DNA of 64,000 nucleotides from Muscardinus avellanarius (taxonomy: Eukaryota > Chordata > Mammalia > Rodentia > Gliridae): positions 26,630,821-26,694,820 of the forward strand of contig OY726563.1 in NCBI GenBank assembly GCA_963383645.1, given 5' to 3'. The notes below the pieces were generated by a model. It had not been told where the DNA came from. It made no database searches and saw nothing but the letters and a program-made list of their open reading frames with translations. This document shows, in pieces, positions 11,775 through 24,042 of this stretch. Position 1 is the stretch's first letter. Every line of letters begins with the position of its first letter. Made by a program: the position numbers and the translations under genes.

Positions 11775-13107
11775 ATATGATGACAGTGTGTGTGAGAGTA
11801 GTAGTAGTGATAGTATAGTAAGAGTCAGAGAATGTAACAAGAATCAGTATAGCTAAAGGATTAAGGCAATAATCAAGGCTAAGATAAAAATCAAAATACA
11901 TATCATAAAATCTTTAAAAATATTTATAACATATTTTGGCATTTATAGTATGTTTTATGTATATTATATTGCAGATGAAGCTTCTAAAATTACATACATA
12001 CAAAAGTTACTATAATTTTCTCTTCTTATGATACTGTAACCAAGCAAAAACTACCTAGCGTTTTGACTTTGGAAATACTTGTATTTCTCATTTCAAGACC
12101 ACCCTTCCAATCAATCAAAACCTATGTATCAGAAATTTTGTATAATCTCAAACTTCTCTCACCTTGTGAAATTGGATTGCCAAACACCAAGCCAAGCCCT
12201 TGGTGATCCATTTCCCTATTTCCCCACATTGACACACTAACAAGATCTTTTCAAGTTAATGTTTTCCCTTACTGCAGAATATTTAATACAGTTAACATTG
12301 CTTGATCAATAGGGTTTTCTGGTGATCATTTAAGGCGGTTGTCAGTTGATGCATAAAATTTGTGCTGTTATTTTTTATTTTTTGAAGGTCATGTTAGACA
12401 CTGTGGAGAATAGTCTGTTGAAGAGTGATAACATCAAGGCCAGTTAGAAAATCAATGAAACATTATAGATAACAATCAATACCTGACTCATTGTGGACAG
12501 TCAAGAATTAGTGAAAGAATAAATTGAAGAGATATATTGAGGACTTCAACAAAACAGTAGGAGTGGGAGCAAAGAAGCATGATGCTTCTGATATATTTGC
12601 CCTTATGTTTTACTGGGCTTGGTTACTCTAAATATAAGGAGACAGCTGTTTAAATTACTTCTAGGTTGAAAATATTAAAATATTGAAAATGTTCAAAACA
12701 ACTTCTGGGTTTGGGACTAATGGGTAAAAAGGGGCAGAAAAAGAAACAGTAAAGTGATATATTTTGTTGTACAAGGAACTCAAATGTCATAAGATTTCTT
12801 TTGAGACTTTCTCTTCTTCCTTTTTTTCTAAATATACTGTTTTTCTAGTGTGAGATAAAGGAAATCGTTGGAGGATTAAGAGTGCCTTAAGCAATCCAAA
12901 CAAGAAAACACAAATACCATGGTCAATCATATGACTTCATAGGACATCAAATGCCATGTTTTTCTATGGGGAGATTATGAGAGATATGACATTATTTTCA
13001 TCCAATACTCTATTCATGTTTCTCAATTTATTATCAGGCTATGTCCCAATAAAACCATCATAAAGTGAAAGTATAATCAGCTGAAATTGCATTTAATATG
13101 CTAAACC
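11775..13107. other. Intronic sequence, nothing recognised
   Basis: AT-rich intron. I see no supportable gene or repeat family. Confidence 0.45.
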
Positions 13108-13254
13108 TGTACCACTATTAGGAAATGGCTTCAAAATGTATTTGAAAATACCTTTGGTATTAATGTGCTGGTATTAGAAAATGACTTTGGTATTAATGTA
13201 TTGGAAAATGAATCTGGAAAATGAATTTGGTAGTAATGGAACTAAAATTGGTTT
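13108..13254 (+). mobile_element. 5' part of an LTR, split by insertion
   Basis: Begins 'tgtaccactattaggaaatgg' and continues 'ttcaaaatgtatttgaaaatacc', matching the starts of the LTRs at 29723 and 30655. The rest of the LTR resumes at about 14537, so the sequence between looks inserted. Confidence 0.6.
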
Positions 13255-14536
13255 TGAAATTTAAAAAAGCAGTCAGGGCCTGGTTGCTGCCAGACACTCA
13301 GGCAGCTGTTATAATGCAGAATCCCCTCACTAAAAGTAATTAGCAAGTAGATAGAAGAGTTGCTACCTAGGGCCTTCAGATTCTAAAAGCAAGTTTACAT
13401 AATAAATGACCTCTAGCAGAAAAGCTAAAATTTGCCTAAGAAGTGCTGGAGGAGGGTGCAGAGTGTGGGAGGAGGTTACAGACCTCTGTCAAAGGGAAGC
13501 AGATACCAAGTGACCCCCTGACTTTGTTAATCATTCTGGTCCTAACAAAGAAACCTAGGCTTATACCTGCAGAAGTTTTTTGGGGGGCTGAACAAGAAAT
13601 CCCCATAATCATAATCCCCATAATCATAAAAAAAGCCTGTACAGAGTTAATGGGCAAACTTACAACTGAGGAGATAGAAAGGAAATAGGCAGATAGGGAA
13701 AAGGCCTCGGTAGAAAAAAGCTAATTTCCTGAGTTTCCTGAGGGGCACAAATGCCTGAAACTCCAAAGGCTCAGAGATAAGAAGGCCAGAACTTCACAAA
13801 AGCCATCTGTTTACTAATCAACAAACCCAGGAGCCAGCACAGAGCAAGTCAAACACTCCTACTGAATGAAAGGAGAACCTTTAAAGGACTTGCAAATACC
13901 CTAGCAAATTCTCCTTGGAATCCCAAAAGTCACCCTAACCAAAAGTGAACTTGCAAAAGGGGGACTATCCCGCTCAGGACCCCCTCCCCTTTTGGGGAGC
14001 TGTTCTCTCTCTCTTGCAGGTCGTGTTGGCCCTGAGAGAAGGCAGAGTGCATCTGAGGGCACGTGGCTCGGGCGACTGCTGGACATCATGGCTGACCAGG
14101 CCCTTAGGGGTGACCTGTACCTCTTTTCTGGCAGATCGCGTGGACTCTGGAAGAAAGTAGTTTGCAACTGATGGGCACTTGGCTCGGGCGACACTCGGGT
14201 AGTGACCCTGAAGGCAGCTACTGGACCCCGGAGTTCCGACAGCCCCTATGGGGTGTTTGCCGCTTTTCTCTATTCCCTTCTGGCAGATCGTGCAGACTCT
14301 GGAAGAAAGCTGCCTGCACCTGAAGGCAATTCGGCTTGGGCTACTCTCAAGTATTGTCCTGAAGGCAGCTGCTGGACCCAAAGCTCAGCCCCTTTTGGGG
14401 TGTTCAGCCACTCTCCCCCCATTCCCTGCTACTTCCAATAAACCTTTTACTCCCCTTCCTGAGGTCTGCGGGTGTCATTCTCCGCTCACCGTAGACAAGA
14501 ACTCGCTGAGTTTTCTCTCAAGAAACCCCCGTTTCA
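13255..14536 (+). mobile_element. ERV (class I-like) long terminal repeat
   Basis: GC-richer block against the AT-rich intron, beginning near 'tgaaattt' and ending '..cgtttca', which gives TGAAA/TTTCA ends. An AATAAA signal in 'ccaataaaccttttactccc' (14436) is followed by a U5-like 'ctgaggtctgcgggtgtcat'. The upstream part has a degenerate duplication of about 150 bp: 'ggcagatcg.g..gactctgg' at 14129 and 14281, and 'ctgaaggcagct.ctggaccc' at 14210 and 14359. A 15-bp tandem duplication lies at 13600-13629. No gag, pol or env follows. Exact ends are uncertain. Confidence 0.65.
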
Positions 14537-14797
14537 CAACTAGGTCAGAAGATTATTGTTAGAGCAAGATGAAGGACCATGTATCTATAAAACTCTTCCT
14601 TATCTAAAAACTTCAGTGACTTATTTTCAAGTCACTCACCTACACCCCCCCCCTTTTTGGATGTAGGGCTTTAATATCTGTTTCTATCTTTCCATCTTTG
14701 TAATAATAAAATCACTTAAGCTTACAAAGTTCTGGCTATTGTTTTCTACACATAGCTAAGGACAAGAACCCACAGCTACATCTCACTATTACAGTTT
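14537..14797 (+). mobile_element. 3' part of the split LTR
   Basis: Matches the ends of the LTRs at 29723 and 30655: 'ctgtttctatctttccatct', 'taataataaaatcactt' (poly(A) signal), and 'agctaaggacaagaaccca', which corresponds to 'agcttaggacaagaatcca' in those copies. Together with 13108-13254 it brackets the inserted class I-like LTR. Confidence 0.6.
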
Positions 14798-14816
14798 TGG
14801 ACCCAACAGGGGCACT
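14797..14816 (+). other. Possible retroviral primer-binding site
   Basis: 'ttttggacccaacaggggca' directly follows the LTR end and looks like a degenerate tRNA primer-binding site (TGG..CCAAC..GGGGC). The tRNA cannot be assigned safely. Confidence 0.35.
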
Positions 14817-15062
14817 GTAACAGTCTCACAGTAACAAAACCTATCAAGCACCTCAGCCTCGTGACACCACACACTGTTGAATATTAATTGTATGCTCCTC
14901 ATGATAGTGTGGCTGATGGGGAATGCACAGCTTACTGACTCTGTCTAGCATCTCTAGAGCATACCATATCAATAGCTTGGGATGATACTGAAATTCAAAA
15001 TTTAAAGTATGGTTTCTATGGATTGTAAATCAGTTCTACACTACTGAAAAGTCTAAAAATCT

Positions 15063-15258
15063 TAAGTAAGTAATCCTCGCGCTTGGGAGGCGGAGACAGG
15101 AGGATCGCACTGGTTCAAAGCCAGCCTTGCTGGCTTAAGAGACCCAGTTTCCAAATAAAAAATATAAAAACAAAATAGGTCTGGGAGTGTAGCCCAGAGG
15201 TAGAAGGGTTTCCAGGAACTCCAGTTACCACCAAAAAAAAAAAAAAAAGCAGCAAAAC
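15063..15258 (+). mobile_element. Young-type B1-dID SINE
   Basis: Sense, with a slightly shortened 5' end: 'cgcttgggaggcggagacag', 'gctggcttaagagacccagt', 'ggtctgggagtgtagcccag', 'aggaactccagttaccacc', then A(17). Confidence 0.9.
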
Positions 15259-16798
15259 CATTTAATCATGGACCACCTATACTAAATACTGTAATTTACT
15301 GTTAGAGATAACACAAGATAAAAATCCTGAAGGTGATAATTATTTTTGTGATAGAAAAGATCAAATCTGAGATCTTGTCCTTCTCACACTTCATTCACTT
15401 GACATTGGTTTTATCATTGCTTAAGCTTTTTTATTTGTCCCGCATTTTTGCTTTATTTTTCTACTGTTTTTACTAAAGCCACATAATGGAAAATGTAATC
15501 ACTTCCCAATGGGCTACTTATAAATTTAGTTAAAGGATGTAATTCAAATCTCAGATTCTAAATGAGATTTGAGGGATTTCAGCTATCTGGTCTTATTAGT
15601 ATTTATTTGCTTTTCAAAACATGTTATTTTTCAAAACTTATTTAATTGCAAATATCCACGATGCATACATTTATATGTGCATATGCATATTAACTTTGTG
15701 GACTGTAAGTCAAAAATACTTTCTTTTAAGGAATATAAATACTAAGTATCAAATCTCTACTGGCATTTTTCTACATAGGCAAGTCTGTTGCATTATTTAA
15801 CTGTAGGAAATCATGATTTTAGAAGGGCTTCTTTCTAGATTTGGCTTACAGTGTCCCATTGCCCCTCTACATTATTCAGATGGAGCTGTAGAAGGTGCTA
15901 AAAACCTGGCATCAGAGGACCAAACCCTAGTTGTCAGCAAGCTTTTGTATAAATAATAGAATTCCAACAGTGAATGTTTTGAAACAGAGTGCTCCCTGAT
16001 CCTTATTTTATCATGTTTTATAAAATCAACCCATGTTAAAATGTTCCAACTATGTGGTGATCTGTATTCTCTGCCTAATGGCATCTTGCTTTCTGATAAA
16101 AATTTAAATTTGAAAAATAATTTTTTAATGAAAGAAAGAAAATGCACTGAGACTTTAAGGCATTCAAAAGGATTAAACAGGAATCAATGTTAATAATAAT
16201 AATAACTAAAAATAGAATTGCATTGGATAGATATTAATGGGAAAAACTTGTTTTGTGGATGCATCATAAATGCACATGTAGATTTTTAAATGCCTATTTG
16301 ACCAGAAAAATCAACATTTAGAGATTTATGATATGTATTTATGTAGTGGATATTTATATACAGTATAATGTAGATTGCTTTCACAATAGTTACCACCACA
16401 GAATGTATCAGAATTCTAAATCTTCCAATCTTAAACACATCTGTCTAATTTTTTTAGCCATCAAACTACAATCCCACCTCTTTCTTAATTTCATCAAAAA
16501 CTTCTGAATACATGACTCTACTCTCCTGCTTCTAGTTTGTTATCATCCATCATTAATTGTATACTTTCTTATTTCCCCTTTATTGAAGCACTCCTCTCAC
16601 AGCATCAAATTCTGTTTCTAAAACACCAGATCCGGATATCTCTCCATTATTTGCATTCTCCTTAATTCCATCTCAATATTTGACACCATTAAATATAAAC
16701 ATCTTCTACAAATTTGTGTTAAAAGGCATCTATGTGATAGTATTCTCTTGAAGAACTCATTAAATCAAACCTAAGTGTCCTCCACTCTGGTTCCCTAT
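15259..16798. other. Intronic sequence, nothing recognised
   Basis: AT-rich with pyrimidine-rich stretches at 16440-16680 and no assignable family. One antisense frame at 15872-16147 has no recognisable domain and I treat it as chance. Confidence 0.45.
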
Positions 16799-16799
16799 C

Positions 16800-16822
16800 A
16801 TCTATCTATCTATCTATCTATC
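16800..16822 (+). repeat. (TCTA)n microsatellite
   Basis: Between five and six perfect TCTA units. Confidence 0.9.
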
Positions 16823-17204
16823 ATCATTAATCTATTTATAATCTATTTCAGATATTATTTCACCCAAAATCTTCTGTTATTGAACATCTTCAGTCCTTAT
16901 TACATTTTTTCTCTTTGTGACAGCTCATATATTCTTAGGGATAACTCTGCTATCTCCCTCCAACTCGGACCATTTAATAAATCGGCATTACTGGTCTTAA
17001 ATGATATGTTGAAAAAAATAATCCTTGTTTCATTTCCCTCCTTATGATACAAGATCCTACATAATTTTCCCACAACCTTCCTTTCCACCTGCTTCTCCCT
17101 GTCCCTACTCCTTCATAGAGTACACACCAGTAAAAAAATGAGCTGAATATTCACATTTCTATGTTTTTCTTACTTGGCTCCAAAAACTGTAGTGATTATT
17201 TTTT

Positions 17205-17407
17205 CTTTTGTGGTACTGGGAATAAAACACAGGGGCATTCTACCTCTGAGCTATACCCCCAGCCCTTTTTAAAAATTCTTTATTTTGAAACAGGGTTTCA
17301 CTGAGTTTCCAAGAGCCTCACAAAGTAGCTGAGGCAGCCACGAACCTTGATCCTCCTGTCTCTGCCTCCCAACTACTGGGATTACAAGCATGTGCCACCA
17401 GGCCTGG
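17205..17407 (-). mobile_element. B1-dID-type SINE
   Basis: Antisense: 'ggggcattctacctctgagc', 'gaaacagggtttcactgagt', 'cctcccaactactgggatta', ending 'tgccaccaggcctgg'. Confidence 0.9.
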
Positions 17408-17614
17408 ATTCTGCAGTGATCTTTTTATGGGAAGATTCCTTGTATGGAAATCATACTTGATTACAAAGGCTTTTTGTTCAGTTACACCTCCTGCAAACTG
17501 CTAAGTCAAAATTCACAAAGCTATGGTTTGTGCTTTCAGAGGGTTTGTATGAACATATACTTTTCAATACTACTGTGCCTTAAAGAAGCTTTAAGAATAT
17601 CAATTTCTTGTTCC

Positions 17615-17819
17615 AGCCGGGCATGGTGGCACACACCTCCTGTTTCGGGAGGCCGAGACAGGAGGATCGCACATGTTCAAAAGCCAGCCTCAGCTACTGA
17701 GTGAGGCTCTCAGCAATTTAGTGAGACCCTGTTTCCAAATAAAATATAAAATAGGTCTGGGAGTATAGCCAGAAGGTAGAAAGCCCCTGGGTTCCATCTC
17801 GAGTACCACATAAAAAAAT
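17615..17819 (+). mobile_element. B1-dID SINE, between old and young types
   Basis: Sense: 'gccgggcatggtggcacaca', 'ggaggccgagacaggaggat', 'ggtctgggagtatagccaga', 'cccctgggttccatctcgag'. It carries 'ggtctgggag' but lacks the 'gctggcttaagaga' linker of the youngest copies. Confidence 0.9.
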
Positions 17820-18021
17820 TTCCTGTTCCAGTCCATAAGGACTCTGAGGACAAGTTAAAAAAAAAAAAAAAAAAAAAAAACTAGTTGTTAATACAAATTA
17901 GATCATTAATATATGCTTGATGGATTAAGCTATCATTGTTTGACCTCCACACTCAGATTGTTGCGTAAATTTAAAAAGTTTCCCTGTAATTTAAAATATT
18001 TTTTATGTTATTAAACCTGAA

Positions 18022-18400
18022 AAGACATAGTGTCTGTCAACAGATGAATGATTAAAGAAAAGGTGGTATATTCACACAATGGCGTTTCATTCAGACACAA
18101 AGAACAAAATTACACTATTTTCAGAAAAATGAATAGATCTATAGACTATCCTGCTAAGGAAGATATAAGCTGGACTCAGAAAATCAAGGGCCATATGTTT
18201 CCTCTCATTAGTGGAAGCTAGAGAAGAAAAAGGAGAACAAAGGGGACCTCATGAAAATCAGGAGAGCGACAGTAGTGTAGCAGAAAGGGATTGGAGGAGG
18301 AAAGAGAAGGAAAGAGAGCAATGTTATGTGCATATATGAAACTATCATTAGGAATCTCACCATCACATAAATTACAATGCAAAAAAGTTAAAAATAGTAA
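18022..18400 (+). mobile_element. L1 LINE 3' end
   Basis: Sense L1 tail of ORF2 and 3' UTR: 'tgtcaacagatgaatgatta', 'acaatggcgtttcattcaga', 'atcaagggccatatgtttcc', then a purine-rich block (18225-18320). Short 5'-truncated fragment. Confidence 0.75.
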
Positions 18401-18439
18401 TTCTAACAGAAAGGACAGAAGGCATACTTTTAGAATACT

Positions 18440-18625
18440 AGATTTAGGAACCCAAGATGTTTACATTCTATTTTACTCTGCCACCTACTAGATTCATGGC
18501 CTTCAGTAAGTATTTTAAAGATCACCCATAAACTGGGAAGAAAGATTCATGGTAAATAATAAAATACTGCATTTGAGGCAAGTGTCATATATTCCTGTCA
18601 CACTGTAAGCATATAATAAGTGGGA
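18440..18625 (+). mobile_element. MIR-like old SINE
   Basis: 'actctgccacctactagatt' and 'atggccttcagtaagtattt' recall the MIR core. Degraded. Confidence 0.4.
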
Positions 18626-19292
18626 ACAAAGTAATCATAAAAACGACTAAACGTGTTAAGATGTGTATGTTACCTTTTTGATAACCTTGGTCTATTTTAT
18701 ATTTCAAGATAAAACTACTAATAGAGAAGTTATAAAGAATAATTTGTAAAAAGAAAACCCAAAGACCTTTGTTTTTCAGTTAGGATGCATCAAGGTAACT
18801 TGTCAGAATTTTCTGCCTCGAATGATTTGAAAATAAAAGTTGCAAATCTACAGCCTCTTCTGCTACTGCAGTACTGAACACTGTATTAATTTGAACGGAT
18901 TCTCTCAAGGCCAAAAGCATTATAATTCTAAGATAAATGTGTCCTTGTAAACAATAAGGATGTGTGTGGGTGAGTGGGAGAATAATGTATATACTGCACA
19001 TTCCTGAGGGTTTGCTTACCTTGTCTTGTTTTAAACTAAACAAAGGAAAGTGAAAATATGCCACTGTGGATGATGGCTCATGTTTGAAAGCAGTATCATC
19101 AGCTCTGAGTGAGTGGGTAAGTAGAAATATGGCTAAATCATCTCTCTCTCTCCTTGACTCTCAGTAATTGGGCCTAAGGGCTTATAGAAAGTTCTAAATA
19201 AATTATATTTCAACACTATGTAAGGTTAGTAAATATTTATCAATTACCATACATCACTTTTTTCATCATATTTAATTTCTATTTCTTTGTGT

Positions 19293-19704
19293 GTGGTACT
19301 GAAGATGGAACCTAAGGGCATTTAACCTTGGATCTATACCTTCTCTCCTATTTTATTCTTTTGTTTTTTAATACTGAGGATGGAACCCAGGGGCATTCTA
19401 CCTCTGGGCTACACCCCCAGCCCTATTTTTTTATTCTTTATTTTTAAACAGGGTCTCACTGAGTTGCAAAGGCCTTTACTAAGTAGCTGAGGCTGTCTGG
19501 GAACCACAATCCTCCTGTCTCAGCCTCCCAAATGCTGGTATTACAGGCATGCACCACCACACCAGGTTATTCTTTATTTTTAAACAGGGTCTCAATAAAT
19601 TGCAGAAGACCTCACAAATTGCTGAGGCTGACCATGAGCCTGTGATCCTCATGCCTCAGCCTCCCAAGTACTAGGATTACAAGCATATGCCACCATGGCA
19701 GGCT
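19293..19704 (-). mobile_element. Old B1-dID SINE interrupted by a younger SINE
   Basis: The outer element spans 19293-19361 (ID half) and 19568-19704 (B1 half). It is split by a complete SINE flanked by the 9-bp direct repeat 'ttattcttt' at 19353-19361 and 19567-19575. Confidence 0.8.
19362..19566 (-). mobile_element. B1-dID SINE inserted into another SINE
   Basis: Complete antisense copy with a 9-bp target-site duplication: 'ggaacccaggggcattctac', 'gggtctcactgagttgcaaa', 'gcatgcaccaccacaccagg'. Confidence 0.88.
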
Positions 19705-19980
19705 ACACTTAATTTTTTATTCCAATTAAACATAACTTAAGTTTTATATTTATAATTCTATTTACACACACAAAGTTTACAAGGTTCTTACTTATCCTAG
19801 AAGTCTACCTTACATAAATGTGTTAAATATATTTGTTATATCTTACATAATTTTTTTTATTTAAAACAAATTAGGAAATCATAATGGACTTAGAATATCA
19901 CCACTATTTTAAAAAATTAATTTATTTAGAAACTTCTGGAGATGGCACGTTTTACTGTCTGATACAAATATAACTTATGG

Positions 19981-20031
<51 letters not shown>

Positions 20032-20070
20032 TATATATACATATATATGTATATATATACATATATATAC

Positions 20071-20101
<31 letters not shown>

Positions 20102-20110
20102 CGTGTGTGT
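19981..20110 (+). repeat. (AC)n/(AT)n/(GT)n compound microsatellite
   Basis: ACAC, then ATAT, ACAC and ATAC blocks, ending in GT repeats. The AC and GT arms are complementary, so the tract is partly self-complementary. Confidence 0.95.
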
Positions 20111-20217
20111 ATAACCTGTTGATTACTCATTTTATACTAAAATGTATAATCTAATAAAATATATTTAGAAAAAATGTTAAGTCTTTCCTTAGGTTGATCT
20201 GAAAGTGTCCCTTACTC

Positions 20218-20437
20218 CTGTGTGTGTGTGCATGTGTGTGTTATTGGGGATTGAACTCAGGGATATCTACCCCTGAGCTACACCTCCAGCATTTTTTTGT
20301 TTGTTTGTTTGAAAACAGGTTCTCACTAGGTTGCTGAAAGTCCCACTATATTGCTGAGGCTATCCTCGAACCTAAGATTCTCCTATCTTGCCCTCCTGAG
20401 TAGTGGGATTATAGACTTGTGCTACCATGCCTAGTTC
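20218..20437 (-). mobile_element. B1-dID SINE with (TG)n tail
   Basis: Antisense: a TG-repeat tail, then 'gggattgaactcagggatat', 'tgagctacacctccagcatt', 'gtgctaccatgcctagtt'. Confidence 0.85.
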
Positions 20438-20819
20438 CCTGCTGTTTTGTTTTACAAAGTATTCCATCCTGATCTAAAAGCTTCATTTTACTCAGCTTAT
20501 TGTGCTTTTTTTTCCTTTTGTAAATTCTATGTTGAATATTGAAGAGTATCCAGCTGTGGAGAAAAATTTTTTAAAATGGCAAGCATAATGATGTTTCAAA
20601 CTATTAAAATGGATGTATATCCCTCTTATATTCTTATATTTATATAAGCTTTTGCAATATCTAACTCTGGTGAACTACTGTATCATTGTTTATTTTTCTC
20701 AAACAAACTTGTTTTCCTATGCTAAAGTAATAAAATGACAGAAAAGAAAAATACGATGACATTGGAAATAAGCACATTGTGAAAGCCAATTTGTCATTGT
20801 TTTATGATATATATGGCTC

Positions 20820-20900
20820 TTCATATACGAAAGAGCACCTAGCATAGCACTTGTTATAACAAGTACACAATAAATGTTTGCTAAGTGTTGAATACATTTA
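20820..20900 (+). mobile_element. MIR 3' end fragment
   Basis: 'agcacctagcatagcacttg' plus 'acacaataaatgtttgctaa' is the typical MIR end. Confidence 0.5.
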
Positions 20901-21539
20901 GGTCTCAGACAGATACTGAATTATTGCTCTAGAAATACATCAGTCACCAGTAATTACCCAATCTATACTAAGCATGATATTGGTTTGGGGTAGTCTTTTT
21001 AAAAAGGATCCAAGTGATATTTATATTAGATAAAAATTTCATATATGTAAACAAATTTTACAAAAAAAACTAAAACATTTCTAGAATAAATTATTTTATG
21101 TATGTATATAAATATAGCCTGTATGTCTATATTTAAATATACATATATACACACAAATGCACATATATAAAATAACCATATGTACTATCTTTTATTCCAT
21201 TAAATGTTTTTGTGATTACTTAAAATGAAAACATTGAAATCATTCATATATTGCCATAAGATAATGCTCAAAATGTGTCCAATTTATCTTAACTCTTAAG
21301 CTACCTTATGGTTTGGGTGATACACATGAGTTAAACTCTTCTAACCAGAAGAGTTTCAAGACAATTTGTTCCAGTATTGAGGAAAAAGGTAATTATTTTT
21401 CCATGGATATGAGTAAGAAAGAAAAGACCCATTGGAGATTCTGTATTTTGCCATCATTATGAGATCATCCTGGTAAAGAAATAATTACTTGACAGAGGTA
21501 GTGGAAGAGGGAAGAGGCAAGAGTATCAATGAGAAATGA

Positions 21540-21730
21540 AATGCAGATACAATATGATGGCTATATGAAGATCTAGAAAAAAAGAAACAAAAGGGACTTC
21601 AGATAAATGATGAGAAGAACAGTAGAACATGGGAAGACAATTGGGGGAGGGAGTCTAGGAGGAGATAAAGTAGGATTAAGGAAGGAAAAATTTCAAATAA
21701 TGTAATGACCATATATAAAATTATCAGTAC
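21540..21730 (+). mobile_element. L1 3' UTR-like fragment
   Basis: 'atatgaagatctagaaaaaa', 'gggacttcagataaatgatg' and a G-rich 'ttgggggagggagtctagga' match the layout of the L1 tail at 18180-18320. Confidence 0.45.
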
Positions 21731-21762
21731 CAATTTGGTGGGATCTAGAAGGAAACACCAGT

Positions 21763-21769
<7 letters not shown>

Positions 21770-21805
<36 letters not shown>
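21770..21805 (+). repeat. (AT)n plus T-run
   Basis: AT dinucleotides at about 21773-21795 followed by T(11). Confidence 0.85.
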
Positions 21806-21808
<3 letters not shown>

Positions 21809-22227
21809 CTATTTGAGCCTCACTATGGTACAAAAGTATTTTAAAAGAAATGCAAAATAAAAATCCTCAAATTTGAAGACTAGAATTAGAGCAGAAGATT
21901 TTGGTTACTAGGCCATACATAGACTTCATAATGAAAATATCAAAAGCCTAATATTTCTAAAGAAATCAAATTGCCAAATAAATTTCAAGTCTAACAAAAA
22001 ATTTATTGTTATCTATCAACACTGGGACAAACATCAAGATGCAGAAAGCAACAAAGTAAGCAGATGTAATTTTGAAGAAAACTATTTAGAATGATTCTTG
22101 ATGAAAGAAAGAATAGACAGGAATTCTGTGAAAGTAGAGGACATGGACATGTGTTTGTGTTCATTCTTTCCTTCTACACATTTAGCATTTTTGAAATCAG
22201 GATATACTGTTCTCTTTCAATTTTTTG

Positions 22228-22306
22228 GCAGGGGCTGTAGCTCAGAGTTCAAATGTCCCTAGGTTCCATTCCCAGACCCACAAAAAAAAAAAAAAAAAAA
22301 AAAAAA

Positions 22307-22337
<31 letters not shown>
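22228..22337 (+). mobile_element. ID-half SINE fragment with A-rich tail
   Basis: 'ggcaggggctgtagctcaga' and 'ggttccattcccagacccac' form the ID half, followed by A(28) and a (GAAA)n tail at about 22308-22337. Confidence 0.8.
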
Positions 22338-22338
<1 letters not shown>

Positions 22339-22339
22339 G

Positions 22340-23796
22340 AAATATTCAAAACCAAAACCAATATTTTTTATATCATCATATCCAAGTAAATCATAAAGGA
22401 CTGTATTGAGTTTGGACTTAAAGAGCCTGCCAGTCACCCAAATAATCCAACGTGGGATCTGGAAGCCATCAAGAGAAAATGAGATAATCTCTTTTTGAGG
22501 AGATTATTTGAGCAGTGTTTAAAGTGGTTGCATGCGATGGAATAGTATACAGCAATTCTGTGTATTCAAAGAGTACTATAGTAGATGCTTCAATGGCATA
22601 GCCAATATCCTTTCCACTATTACCCCATAGTATAACAGCCTTGTAATCTGGGTTGGATGGGTTTACCCTAATTTATAGATGTGAGCTCAATTTTTGTGAA
22701 AGGTTTTTGAGATAATTCTATACACTTTGCTTCAGTGCTATATACTCAGGGAAGACGTATGACTAGAAGATTCAATTAGAATCCCTGACCTTTTATTTGC
22801 TATTCAGGAAGGTATAGTCTTTGTACATGTCTGTGAACAAGGAAAAAAGAATTAGACCTGCTGAGAGAAGCCAGCTTGTATCATTGTGACAAGTTATAAA
22901 ATGTAGTGCTGAGAGATTAACATAAGAGTTGATCCATACTTGACTCTATAATAAAACTCTGTATTAAACCTTTGAGTAAACATTAAAGTTATTATTTACT
23001 GTGCCAATACATTTTATTTGTTTTTAAGTAGGTTTAAAAGCAGTAACATCCTAAATAATACAGGGCATAATATGCTTTAATGATCTTCATCAACTTAATA
23101 TAATCTTTAAATAATCAACAATCACTTTATAATGTACTCATAGCATCTTCACTGCCAAATGTTCAGATTTCAAATTCAATGCTCTATTTCTCAGTTCAAC
23201 AAATATAGTTAATTGTTGTTTGTAAAAAAGCATTATCATTAATGATACTGATGCTATTATCAATAAAATGAAGACATTTTGAATTGGCTCACTTATGCAT
23301 CAAATGGAAATTTTCAGAAAGGATGCATTATCTTATTACAATAGGGATGCCAAATGAAAATTTATTGCACCATTTTTTCACAGTCTGGCTATAAATTATA
23401 ATATTTAAGGCAAGTAATTCCCTCTTTCTTTCCCCCTCTTCTTCCCTCCCTCCCTAAAAATGTAAAATCATTTGAATCTCTTCCAATAAAAATATCAGTG
23501 AAATAATCTGAATCTCTATCAAAGAAGAAATTTTATTAAAATAATCAGTTGATATATTTCACATCAGTTATTATTAATAATTACCAGTTAATAATTACCA
23601 GTTTTTTAAGGTTACTTTTATTTTATAACTGCTTACATTTTACTTCTTTATATTCTGTTTGTCTGATTTACTGTTTCTGTCCTTAAAAGGTTTGCATATT
23701 CCCTCTTTTAGTTAGAGGTCAAGTCTATTTGTATGTTTATGAAAATGTTTAACCTTTAATAGTCACTAACTAGAGCTTTGTTTTGTGTTATTTTAG
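22340..23796. other. Intronic sequence, nothing recognised
   Basis: AT-rich, no supportable feature. A short pyrimidine run lies at 23420-23455. Confidence 0.45.
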
Positions 23797-24042
23797 CGTA
23801 GACTTAAAAAGCACAAATTCTGGTTTCAGACTATGACTGTTTAAAATCCAACTCACACAATTATCATTTGTATAATGTTGGGAAGATCTACCAACCAGTC
23901 TGACTACTAAAGTCTTCAAGGATAAGATGAATATAATAATAGTAGGACCTTCTTCATGAGGTTGTTGTGATGACTGAGTTAATACATGATAAGGGCTTAG
24001 AGGAATGCTTGGCATATAATTATTATCCAGTAAGAGTTATTA
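23797..24042 (+). mobile_element. MIR SINE
   Basis: Nearly full-length old MIR: 'agcacaaattctggtttcag', 'taataatagtaggaccttct', 'catgaggttgttgtgatgac', 'taagggcttagaggaatgct', 'ggcatataattattatccag'. Confidence 0.75.

Noticed and set aside
13901..14562. Overlapping frames of 71-135 residues on both strands in a GC-rich block
   Set aside because: The block is a non-coding ERV LTR with a poly(A) signal. The frames overlap on both strands and show no domain.
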